DNA of 8,146 bases from an uncultured beta proteobacterium (GTDB lineage: Bacteria > Pseudomonadota > Gammaproteobacteria > Burkholderiales > Rhodocyclaceae). This document shows positions 1 to 5,837 of this stretch, piece after piece. A program made the position numbers and the translations under genes. Positions within the stretch are counted from its first letter, which is position 1, and every line of letters begins with the position of its first letter. The DNA lies in contig CAIYYE010000001.1 in the NCBI GenBank assembly GCA_903930395.1, forward strand, positions 1 to 8,146, read 5' to 3'. The notes under the pieces were generated by a model. That model saw nothing but the letters and a program-made list of their open reading frames with translations, was not told the DNA's origin and did not search any database.

Positions 1-139
1 ACAGAAGCTGGCGGCTGAATATCCGGAAAACAAGCTGCGCCCGGTGGAGGCTCAGGGCAGTGTTTTCGGCATCGGCCGGATCATCATGCCCGGCGACAAG
101 GATTACAACCGCGGCTCGCTCAACCCCAAGTTGCGCTGA
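1..139 (+). CDS. C-terminal end of an unidentified protein (cut by the window start)
   Basis: An open frame enters from the left edge; its first full codon begins at base 2 and it ends at TGA 137-139, giving 45 residues. The visible tail is polar and has no transmembrane segment; it includes GIGRIIMPGDKDYNRGSLNP and ends in NPKLR. I do not recognise the family from this fragment. It is judged real because the frame stays open to a stop directly facing the stop of the converging minus-strand gene, and because the residues look like a well-composed globular C-terminus. Its stop and the facing stop touch inside a palindrome (133-146). Function cannot be assigned without the upstream sequence. 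Confidence 0.6.
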   Translation, partial: QKLAAEYPENKLRPVEAQGSVFGIGRIIMPGDKDYNRGSLNPKLR

Positions 140-157
140 TCAGCGCAGGCGCTGATC
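133..157. repeat. 14-bp perfect palindrome spanning two converging stop codons, plus a partial direct repeat
   Basis: Bases 133-146 read GCGCTGATCAGCGC, a perfect palindrome. The plus-strand gene's TGA (137-139) and the minus-strand gene's stop (TCA at 140-142, read as TGA) meet at its centre. The left half-site GCGCTGATC recurs at 149-157, inside the last codons of the minus gene. There is no unpaired loop and no T-run on either side, so it is not a classical intrinsic terminator. It could still form a small cruciform or RNA hairpin, or be a by-product of coding constraints on two overlapping gene ends. Confidence 0.5.
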
Positions 158-454
158 GGGCGCTACTTCGCGAATGAATTCGCCTTCGATGACCTGGTCG
201 CGGGGCATGGGGCCGTCCTTGCTCACGGGTTGAGCTTCGCGCATTTGCTGCATCTGCTTGCGCAGGGTGCGCGTTTTCCACCACAGCCAGCCCCCGAGGA
301 CGACGCCGAGGACGGCAACGACCGCCAGGGCGACTAGCGAGAACATGAAGCCAAGGACCAGCAAGGCAGCGCTCAGGACAAAGGCGACCAGCCTGGCGAT
401 AGGGCCGGGCGGGGAGGATTGTCGAAATTGCGGGTTCTGCCGGGTGCTGTCCAT
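140..454 (-). CDS. small membrane protein with two adjacent hydrophobic helices
   Basis: A 104-residue protein. A polar N-terminus (about residues 1-18, rich in Q, S and P) precedes an almost unbroken hydrophobic stretch, residues 19-59, long enough for two membrane helices in a tight hairpin. It ends with a WLWWK interface, then a basic, Gln-rich segment (61-75) and a cytoplasmic-looking tail with the VIEGEFIRE element near the C-terminus. I do not recognise a named family and assign no function. The start is placed at ATG 452-454, preceded by a GAGA-type ribosome site 6 nt upstream. The longer frame to ATG 508 would begin inside a small hairpin (502-516) without a ribosome site. It lies 81 nt behind the EAL-HDOD gene on the same strand and is the last gene of the minus-strand array. 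Confidence 0.75.
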   Translation of the reverse strand: MDSTRQNPQFRQSSPPGPIARLVAFVLSAALLVLGFMFSLVALAVVAVLGVVLGGWLWWKTRTLRKQMQQMREAQPVSKDGPMPRDQVIEGEFIREVAPDQRLR

Positions 455-501
455 GGTTTTCTCGCGTAGGGAAAATAGGGCGATTGTATCGATCAGCCTT
501 G

Positions 502-516
502 CCTGCATTGTGCAGG
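502..516. repeat. small perfect hairpin between the EAL-HDOD and membrane-protein genes
   Basis: CCTGCA-TTG-TGCAGG: a 6-bp perfect stem with a 3-nt loop, lying 20-34 nt beyond the EAL-HDOD stop on the minus strand. No T-run follows on that strand, so an intrinsic terminator is doubtful. It may be an RNA stability or processing element, or chance. The alternative ATG (506-508) of the membrane-protein frame sits partly in its loop. Confidence 0.35.
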
Positions 517-535
517 TGCTGTCGCTATTTTGTAA

Positions 536-1774
536 CTAGCCCTGACCGATGCAATTGGCCCATTGCAGGGCCTGTGTCTGGGCCTTGTTGAGGGCTTTCG
601 GGCTGAGTCCCGGCAGTTCGGCCAGCGCCTCGGCCAGCGTTGCAAGTTCCCCGCTTTCGCTGCCTTCGGCGACCCGCAGCAGGCTGCCGAGCGGACCACT
701 GCCGGCGCACAGGGCATCGCGCACACTGGCTGTCAGGCCGAGCGGAGCAACGACGTCGGCGATTGGCAGATTCACCAGCGCCGGCATCAGGGACATGATG
801 CCGGCCATGAAGGCCTGATCGGCAAAAGCGATGTCACCGGGCCGCAATTCGCCGGCCATGACCTCCATCAGACGGCCCCGCGTGGCAGCCAGCAGCAACA
901 GCGGATTGCAGGCGCTGCTCTGCGGGCCGGCGGCGAAGACCAGCAATTGCAGCCAGCGTTGCAACTGGCGGCGGCCAAGGACGGTAATGGCATGCCCGAG
1001 AGATGTGATTTTTTCACCGCCTGAGCCGACCGAATTGGTCATGCGCAGCAGATTGATGGTCAGGCCGGGTTCGGTCTTGAGTGCCGCTTCAAGTTCCGAG
1101 GTGTCGGCGTCGCCGAGCAGCAGGCCCATGAGTTTCATGAGCGACATCTGCGAATGGTCGACCTTCTTGCCGGAAATGATGGTCGGTTTGGCGAAGTAAT
1201 AGCCCTGGAAGAGGGTGAAGCCGAGTTTGAGGCATTGTTCCATCTGCTCGCGCGAGTCGACTTTTTCAGCCAGCAGGATCTTGCCCATCGGCTTCAGCTT
1301 CATGACCAGTTGCATGAGCTGGACGCGCGATAGTGGCTGGATATCGACCTTGACGATTTCGACGAGGGCGAGCAACTCGGCATATTCCGGCGCGAGCTGG
1401 ATGACATCGTCAAGGGCCAGCGTGAAGCCGGCTGCCTTCAGCGCAATGCAGCGCTCGATGACGGCCGGTGTCGGCGGGACGGTTTCGAGAATTTCGAGAA
1501 CGACGGCGTGACGCGGCAGCAATTCCAGCATGTCGCTGAACAGGAAAGCCTCATCGACATTGATGAAGCCACGACAATTGCCCAGCGCTGCCTCGACGCC
1601 GAGTTCGGTGAAGGCATTGGCGATGACTGTGGCGGTGGCCTGCACACCGCAACCGACTTCGGCAAAGTTGCGGCTGCCGTCGCGGAAAAGCAGTTCGTAA
1701 GCGAAAAGCTTCTGGTCGCGGTCGAGAATTGGCTGGCGCCCGAGAAATAGCTGTTCAGCGGCGTTTTCGCTCAC
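536..1774 (-). CDS. EAL-HDOD signalling protein (YuxH/CdgJ type)
   Basis: A 412-residue soluble protein with an N-terminal EAL-like domain (about 8-200) and a C-terminal HDOD domain (about 205-400), the two-domain form known from YuxH and Vibrio CdgJ. EAL domains hydrolyse or bind c-di-GMP; HDOD domains are HD-related but lack the metal site and are thought to mediate protein contacts. In the EAL part I see ExLxR as E27-L-L-F-R31, N72, E94/E97, D122-D123, K142xD144, E170 and QGYYF at 190-194. The usual DDFGTG loop reads DDVIQL, so activity is uncertain. The HDOD core is at about 225-280, with TEPGLTINLLRMTNS. The start is GTG 1774-1772, chosen because TAAGGAAG lies just upstream. It starts 8 nt behind the PMM/PGM stop, so translational coupling is likely. 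It could be a c-di-GMP phosphodiesterase or a non-catalytic receptor. Confidence 0.9.
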   Translation of the reverse strand: MSENAAEQLFLGRQPILDRDQKLFAYELLFRDGSRNFAEVGCGVQATATVIANAFTELGVEAALGNCRGFINVDEAFLFSDMLELLPRHAVVLEILETVPPTPAVIERCIALKAAGFTLALDDVIQLAPEYAELLALVEIVKVDIQPLSRVQLMQLVMKLKPMGKILLAEKVDSREQMEQCLKLGFTLFQGYYFAKPTIISGKKVDHSQMSLMKLMGLLLGDADTSELEAALKTEPGLTINLLRMTNSVGSGGEKITSLGHAITVLGRRQLQRWLQLLVFAAGPQSSACNPLLLLAATRGRLMEVMAGELRPGDIAFADQAFMAGIMSLMPALVNLPIADVVAPLGLTASVRDALCAGSGPLGSLLRVAEGSESGELATLAEALAELPGLSPKALNKAQTQALQWANCIGQG

Positions 1775-1777
1775 GTT

Positions 1778-1784
1778 CTTCCTT
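1778..1784 (-). promoter_or_regulatory. ribosome binding site overlapping the upstream stop codon
   Basis: On the minus strand AAGGAAG lies 3 nt (its AAGGA core 5 nt) before the GTG start of the EAL-HDOD gene, and its first two bases are the last two of the TAA that ends the PMM/PGM gene. It is the strongest Shine-Dalgarno match in this part of the array. It decides the GTG start and suggests that ribosomes finishing the upstream gene reinitiate here. Confidence 0.7.
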
Positions 1785-3159
1785 AAAACGGTAGTTGAAT
1801 TCCCGGCCAGACTGCATTCAAGGCCTTGCGGAAATCGGCCTGGATGCGTTCCAGCGCAACGGCGTTATCGGCTTCGAAACGCAGGACCACCACGGGGGTC
1901 GTGTTCGAGGGGCGGGCGAGTCCGAAGCCATCCTCGTATTCTACGCGCACGCCGTCAATTGTGATAATTTCGTTGGCTTCGGTGAATTTGCCATTTGCCT
2001 TGAGTTTGTCGATCAAGGTGAAGGGTTCGCCCTCGGCCATCTTGATATTGAGTTCGGGCGTCGAGGGAGAGTTCGGCAGGTTTTTCAGAACCGGATTGGC
2101 ATTGGCTGCCTTGCTCAGAATTTCGAGCAGGCGGGCGCCAGTGTAGAGACCGTCGTCGAAGCCGTACCAGCGTTCCTTGAAGAAGGTGTGACCGGACATT
2201 TCACCGGCCAGCGGGGCGCCGGTTTCACGCAGCTTGGCCTTGACCAGGGCGTGGCCGGTATTCCACATCAGCGGCACGCCACCGTGCTGCTTGATCCACG
2301 GAGCGAGCAGGCGCGTGCATTTGACGTCGTAGATCACCGTGCCGCCCGGCACGCGCGACAGCACGTCGGCGGCGAAGAGCATGAGCTGGCGGTCGGGGAA
2401 AATGATTTCGCCGTCCTTGGTGACGACGCCGAGACGGTCACCGTCGCCGTCGAAGGCAATGCCGATTTCGGCGTCGGTGTCCTTTAGTGCCTTGATCACG
2501 TCAGCCAGGTTTTCCGGCTTGGAGGGGTCCGGATGGTGATTCGGGAAATTGCCGTCGACTTCGCAGAACAGCGGCACGATCTCGCAGCCGAGGCGCTTGA
2601 AGAGTTCCGGGGCGATGGCGCCGGCCACGCCGTTGCCGCAGTCCATGACAATTTTCATCGGGCGGGACAGCTTGACGTCACCGACGATCTTGTCGACATA
2701 GGCGGCGAGGACGTCGGCGCTGCGGCGTTGGCCCTTGCCGTGCTTGAGATTGCCGGCTTCGATGCGTTTTTTCAGGTCCTGGATGGCGTCGAGGGCCAGG
2801 GTGTTGCCGCCGATCACCATCTTCAAGCCGTTGTAGTCGGGCGGGTTGTGGCTGCCGGTGACCGAGACGCAGGAGTGGCAGCCCAGTTCGTAGGCAGCGA
2901 AATAGGTGACCGGGGTCGGCACACAACCGACGTCGATAGCGTCTACGCCGGCGGCGCAGATGCCGTCCATCAGCGCGCCGGCCAGTTCGGGGCCGGAGAG
3001 GCGACCGTCACGCCCAACGGCGATGGCCTTCTGGCCCTGCTCGACAGCCAGCGAGCCCAGCGCATGGCCGATCTGGCGGACGACATCGGCGGTCAGCGAT
3101 TTGTTGACGATGCCCCGAATGTCGTAGGCCTTGAAGATTTCAGCAGGAAGTTGGCTCAT
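1783..3159 (-). CDS. algC: phosphomannomutase/phosphoglucomutase (AlgC type)
   Basis: A 458-residue member of the alpha-D-phosphohexomutase family, close in length to Pseudomonas AlgC (about 463). It interconverts mannose-6-P/mannose-1-P and glucose-6-P/glucose-1-P in the cytoplasm, feeding GDP-mannose, UDP-glucose, LPS core and exopolysaccharide. All four family landmarks are visible: N-terminal KAYDIRG (10-16), the phosphoserine loop SVTGSHNPPDYNG with Ser103, the metal loop DGDGDR with Asp237, Asp239 and Asp241, the sugar-binding GEMSGHT (319-325), and the phosphate-binding RPSNTTP (416-422). The start is ATG 3159-3157, 8 nt after the YheT stop, with only a weak ribosome site, so coupling to the upstream gene is plausible. 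Substrate preference (PMM, PGM or both) cannot be settled from sequence; GEMSGH favours the dual-specificity AlgC group over a strict phosphoglucosamine mutase. Confidence 0.95.
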   Translation of the reverse strand: MSQLPAEIFKAYDIRGIVNKSLTADVVRQIGHALGSLAVEQGQKAIAVGRDGRLSGPELAGALMDGICAAGVDAIDVGCVPTPVTYFAAYELGCHSCVSVTGSHNPPDYNGLKMVIGGNTLALDAIQDLKKRIEAGNLKHGKGQRRSADVLAAYVDKIVGDVKLSRPMKIVMDCGNGVAGAIAPELFKRLGCEIVPLFCEVDGNFPNHHPDPSKPENLADVIKALKDTDAEIGIAFDGDGDRLGVVTKDGEIIFPDRQLMLFAADVLSRVPGGTVIYDVKCTRLLAPWIKQHGGVPLMWNTGHALVKAKLRETGAPLAGEMSGHTFFKERWYGFDDGLYTGARLLEILSKAANANPVLKNLPNSPSTPELNIKMAEGEPFTLIDKLKANGKFTEANEIITIDGVRVEYEDGFGLARPSNTTPVVVLRFEADNAVALERIQADFRKALNAVWPGIQLPF

Positions 3160-3167
3160 GTTGGGCT

Positions 3168-4124
3168 TTATGACGTCTGTAAAGAGAAGAAGTGTAAGAG
3201 CCTTTGCGGCAGCCAGTCTAGCCTTCCCGGAAAGCTACCTGTGACAAATCCCACATGTCCGCCGCTTTCGGGCTGCTCGAGACCGACAAAAGGGCTGACT
3301 TCGGCGGCTGTCGGCAGATGGCGGGCGGGCAGGAAGGGATCGTTTTTCGGATTGACTGCCAGCGTCGGGACAGCTATCGACTTCAGCCAGGGCTTGGCCG
3401 AGGAGCGCTGCCAGTAATCGTCGGCGCCGGCAAAGCCGTGGATGGGGCCGGTGACCGCATCGTCGAATTCATAGAGATTGATTGCCTGACGCATGCGGGC
3501 TTCGTCGAAAAGGCCGGGGAACTGAGTGAGGCGGCGGATTGAAATGGCCTTCAGCGTGGTCAGGAAATGCTGCGTGTAGATGCGGTTGAAGCCCTTGGCC
3601 AGATGGTGGCCACAGGCGGCGAGGTCGAGCGGCGCGCACATGGCGGCGACGCCGGTGACCAGGTCGCCGGCCGCCGTGCCGCGTTCGCCGGCCCACTTGA
3701 GCAGGGCATTGCCACCGAGCGAAACGCCGGCAGCGTGGAGTTTCCGGCCCTGGTTAGCAGCGTGCAGGTAACGCAGAATCCAGTCGATTTCTTCGGAGTC
3801 GCCGGAATGATAGGCGCGTGGCCGGCGGTTCAGTTCGCCCGAGCAGCCGCGAAAATGCGGCAGGGCGAGACGCCAGCCAGCAGCCTGGCAGGCATGCGCG
3901 GTGGAAATGGCGTAATGGCTGCGGGCGCTGCCTTCGAGACCATGGAAAAGGACGAGCAGAGGTGCGTCTGCCGGGCCATCGAGATGATCGACATCGATGA
4001 AGTCGCCATCCGGTGTTTCCCAGCGTTCGCGCCGCAGTTTGATCGGGCGCGGCTTGATGAGCAGCGGCCAGAGCGTTTGCGCCTGGCCGCCGGGCAGCCA
4101 GACCGGGGCGCGATACGGTTGCAC
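3168..4124 (-). CDS. yheT: YheT-type alpha/beta-fold hydrolase
   Basis: A cytoplasmic alpha/beta hydrolase of the YheT family (COG0429), whose substrates are poorly defined (esterase-like). From the chosen start it has 318 residues. It opens with the family signature YRAPVWLPGGQAQT (4-17); the oxyanion region LFHGLEGS is at 59-66, the nucleophile elbow GVSLGG holds Ser135, the probable acid is Asp262 in NPKNDPF, and the catalytic His is His290 in GGHVGF. I place the start at GTG 4124-4122, 7 nt behind the stop of the preceding gene, because homologues usually begin only a few residues before YRAPxWLPGG. An in-frame ATG pair at 4181/4178 would add 19 poorly composed residues overlapping the upstream gene by 50 nt. 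Neither start has a clear ribosome site, so the start is the uncertain part; the family call is not. Confidence 0.88.
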   Translation of the reverse strand: MQPYRAPVWLPGGQAQTLWPLLIKPRPIKLRRERWETPDGDFIDVDHLDGPADAPLLVLFHGLEGSARSHYAISTAHACQAAGWRLALPHFRGCSGELNRRPRAYHSGDSEEIDWILRYLHAANQGRKLHAAGVSLGGNALLKWAGERGTAAGDLVTGVAAMCAPLDLAACGHHLAKGFNRIYTQHFLTTLKAISIRRLTQFPGLFDEARMRQAINLYEFDDAVTGPIHGFAGADDYWQRSSAKPWLKSIAVPTLAVNPKNDPFLPARHLPTAAEVSPFVGLEQPESGGHVGFVTGSFPGRLDWLPQRLLHFFSLQTS

Positions 4125-4131
4125 GGTGGGG

Positions 4132-4563
4132 TCAGTGCAGGGTGTGCGGGACTGCTTCGGCCATCGCCTGGTGGCCATCATCGGCCGCCGAGGCGTGGCG
4201 ACTGGCCAGCCGCCAGCCGTGCGGGCCGCGCACGTAGATATGGGTGACGTAGAGCGGGCCGTGCGGGTTGGGGTCGCTGCCGACGAAGAGGGTTTCGGTC
4301 AGGTGATGGACGGCGATGACCGTGCCATTCCAGTGAGCGACCGGTTCAGCTTGAACACGCAGGCGGGCGTTGGCAAAGATGCTGCGCCAGCTTTCGCGGA
4401 TGGGCAGGATGCCGAGCAGGCGGACACCGGTGGGATGAACGCACAGCGTCTCTTCGTCTTCGGCCCAGACGAGCATCATCCGGTCGGCATCGCCCTCGGT
4501 GATGGCTTCGTAAAAGGCGCGCTCGACATCGTCGGGCAAGGCAAAAACGGTCGGCCCGCTCAT
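4132..4563 (-). CDS. NTF2/SnoaL-like domain protein (DUF4440-like)
   Basis: A 143-residue protein with the compact alpha+beta cone architecture of the NTF2/SnoaL superfamily. An N-terminal helix (11-24, DDVERAFYEAITEG) is followed by DADRMMLVWAEDEETLCVHP, the G-I-L-P-I-RESW helix (51-60), and three antiparallel strands ending with VTHIYVRGPHGWRLASRHAS (106-125). These folds serve either as small ligand-binding enzymes or as dimerisation modules; nothing here fixes a substrate. The start is ATG 4563-4561, which overlaps the waaF stop as ATGA and has GAGG 8 nt upstream. The frame stays open upstream to 4860, but that part only shadows waaF. Position between waaF and yheT in a tight array suggests co-expression, not a specific role. 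Confidence 0.85.
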   Translation of the reverse strand: MSGPTVFALPDDVERAFYEAITEGDADRMMLVWAEDEETLCVHPTGVRLLGILPIRESWRSIFANARLRVQAEPVAHWNGTVIAVHHLTETLFVGSDPNPHGPLYVTHIYVRGPHGWRLASRHASAADDGHQAMAEAVPHTLH

Positions 4564-5570
4564 GGCGCCATCCTCGTCCGGCAGGCGGCAAGGACCGCTT
4601 CGGGCTGCAGCTTGTTGAGGCAGTCGAGGTGGCCGAGCGGGCATTCGCGCTTGAAGCACGGGCTGCAGTCGAGATTCAGGCTCAGGATGTCGGCCTGGTC
4701 GGAGAGCGGCGGCGTGAAGCCGGGCGAGGAGGATCCGTAAAGCGCCACAATGGGACGGTCGAGCGCCGCCGCGACATGCATGAGGCCGGAGTCGTTGCAG
4801 ACCACCAGCTTGGCCATGGCCAGCAGATCGACAGCCTGGGTCAGTGAAGTCGCGCCGCACAGGTTGCGGCAGAGACCGGGGGCGAGTTGCGAGATTTCCT
4901 CGGCCACGGCGTGGTCCTTGGGCGAGCCGAAGAGCCAGATGGCGCAGCCCTGTTCCGCCAGTTTTCTGGCCAGCGCCGCGAAATGGGCGGCCGGCCAGCG
5001 TTTGGCCGGGCCGAACTCGGCGCCGGGGCAGAAGGCGACGATGTGCTCCGGGCGTTCCAGATTCAGCTCGGCCAGCGTCGTGGCCTGGCTCGTGGCAGTC
5101 GACCGGATCCGGGGGTGAGCAATCGGCTTCGCCAGCGCTGTGCCGGGCGCTTCGGCCAGTTGGGCAAAGCGCTCGACCATGAGCGGCAGGGCGAGTTTGT
5201 CCAGCGTGTGCCGGACGTTGATCAGGCCGTAGCGCGATTCGCCGGTAAAGCCGACGCGTTGCGGAATGCCGGCCAGCCAGGGAACCAGGGCCGACTTGAG
5301 CGAATTGGGCAGGACATAGACGGCATCGTAATGCCGGGCGGCCAGTTGCCGGGCCAGCTTCCAGCGCGGCTTGAGCGACAGCTGGCCGTGGCCGAAGGGG
5401 CTGTCGAGCACCTCGTTGATCTCCGCCATGCGATGGAGAACGGGCGCCACCCAGCGCGGGGCGATGGCATCGAGTTGCAGGCCGGGATGTCTGGCCTGCA
5501 GCCGCGCAAACAGCGGCTGCGCCATGATGGTGTCGCCGATCCAGGAGGGGGCGACGATGAGCGCTTTCAT
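4560..5570 (-). CDS. waaF: lipopolysaccharide heptosyltransferase II
   Basis: A 336-residue GT9 glycosyltransferase that transfers the second L-glycero-D-manno-heptose from ADP-heptose to heptose I of the LPS inner core, at the cytoplasmic face of the inner membrane. It begins with the family-typical MKALIVAPSWIGDTIMAQPL, containing the catalytic-loop Asp13. The C-terminal Rossmann domain shows CPGAEFGPAKRWP (181-193) and VCNDSGLMHVAAAL (257-270), the ADP-heptose-binding elements of this family. A C-terminal cysteine cluster (C302, C305, C310, C317 within CSPCFKRECPLGHLDC) is also present. I call it WaaF and not WaaC from the start sequence and the PGAEFGPAKRW block. The start ATG 5570-5568 lacks a convincing ribosome site and lies only 5 nt from a strong palindromic repeat, so its translation may be structure-dependent. 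Its end overlaps the next gene as ATGA. Confidence 0.95.
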   Translation of the reverse strand: MKALIVAPSWIGDTIMAQPLFARLQARHPGLQLDAIAPRWVAPVLHRMAEINEVLDSPFGHGQLSLKPRWKLARQLAARHYDAVYVLPNSLKSALVPWLAGIPQRVGFTGESRYGLINVRHTLDKLALPLMVERFAQLAEAPGTALAKPIAHPRIRSTATSQATTLAELNLERPEHIVAFCPGAEFGPAKRWPAAHFAALARKLAEQGCAIWLFGSPKDHAVAEEISQLAPGLCRNLCGATSLTQAVDLLAMAKLVVCNDSGLMHVAAALDRPIVALYGSSSPGFTPPLSDQADILSLNLDCSPCFKRECPLGHLDCLNKLQPEAVLAACRTRMAP

Positions 5571-5575
5571 GAGTT

Positions 5576-5628
5576 ATTGGTCGCTAGTCATTAGCTAAGA
5601 GCGCTAGCGACCAATGACTGGCGACCAA
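5576..5628. repeat. nested palindromic intergenic repeat with two competing hairpins, just before waaF
   Basis: In the 64-nt gap between the zinc-finger gene and waaF, ATTGGTCGCTAG (5576-5587) is the perfect reverse complement of CTAGCGACCAAT (5604-5615), with a 16-nt loop. The same left arm, extended (5577-5592), also pairs 15 of 16 with 5613-5628 (AATGACTGGCGACCAA). The motif GCGACCAA therefore occurs twice in direct orientation (5607-5614, 5621-5628) and once inverted (5577-5584). On the minus-strand transcript the shared arm ends 5 nt before the waaF ATG, so either fold would crowd the ribosome site. No T-run follows, so it is not a standard terminator. It may be a REP-like dispersed repeat or a structured leader. 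Confidence 0.65.
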
Positions 5629-5634
5629 GCACTA

Positions 5635-5823
5635 TCAGTGATGCCCCTTGGGCGCTTCGCCCGTGAAGACGTACTTGGTCGAGCAGTACGGGCAGGTCAC
5701 TTCGCCGGTCTTGACGACGTCGAGGAAGACGCGCGGATGCTGGCTCCAGAGCGCGACATTCGGGGTCGGGCAGTGCAGCGGCAGGTCGTGGGCGGTGATT
5801 TCAACAGCTTTGTTGTCGGACAT
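5635..5823 (-). CDS. CHCC-type zinc-finger domain protein
   Basis: A 62-residue protein of the zf-CHCC family (the bacterial relatives of the mitochondrial complex I subunit NDUFS6). The probable zinc ligands are Cys18 (LHCP), His29 (SQHPRV), Cys44 and Cys47 (CPYC), in the family order C-H-C-C; the second pair is followed by the usual aromatic strand YVF. The C-terminus is GHH. The molecular role in bacteria is not well established; I infer zinc binding only. The start ATG 5823-5821 is well supported by AGGGAG 6 nt upstream (5830-5835). It begins 14 nt behind the ilvE stop, so the two are almost certainly co-transcribed. The frame stays open upstream to 6018 only as a shadow of ilvE. Confidence 0.9.
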   Translation of the reverse strand: MSDNKAVEITAHDLPLHCPTPNVALWSQHPRVFLDVVKTGEVTCPYCSTKYVFTGEAPKGHH

Positions 5824-5837
5824 CGTTTTCTCCCTGA

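Noticed and set aside
483..488. TACAAT as a -10 box for a separate promoter of the membrane-protein gene (minus strand)
   Set aside because: No acceptable -35 at 16-18 bp spacing, so the match is not better than chance.
2533..3417. 294-codon plus-strand open frame opposite the PMM/PGM and yheT genes
   Set aside because: It crosses two real genes and their junction, has low-complexity Ala/Gly/Val/Asp composition and no domain.
4564..4860. Upstream extension of the NTF2-like frame to 242 residues
   Set aside because: The added part is Arg/Pro/Ala-rich shadow of waaF. The ATG at 4563 has a ribosome site and gives a complete NTF2-like domain.
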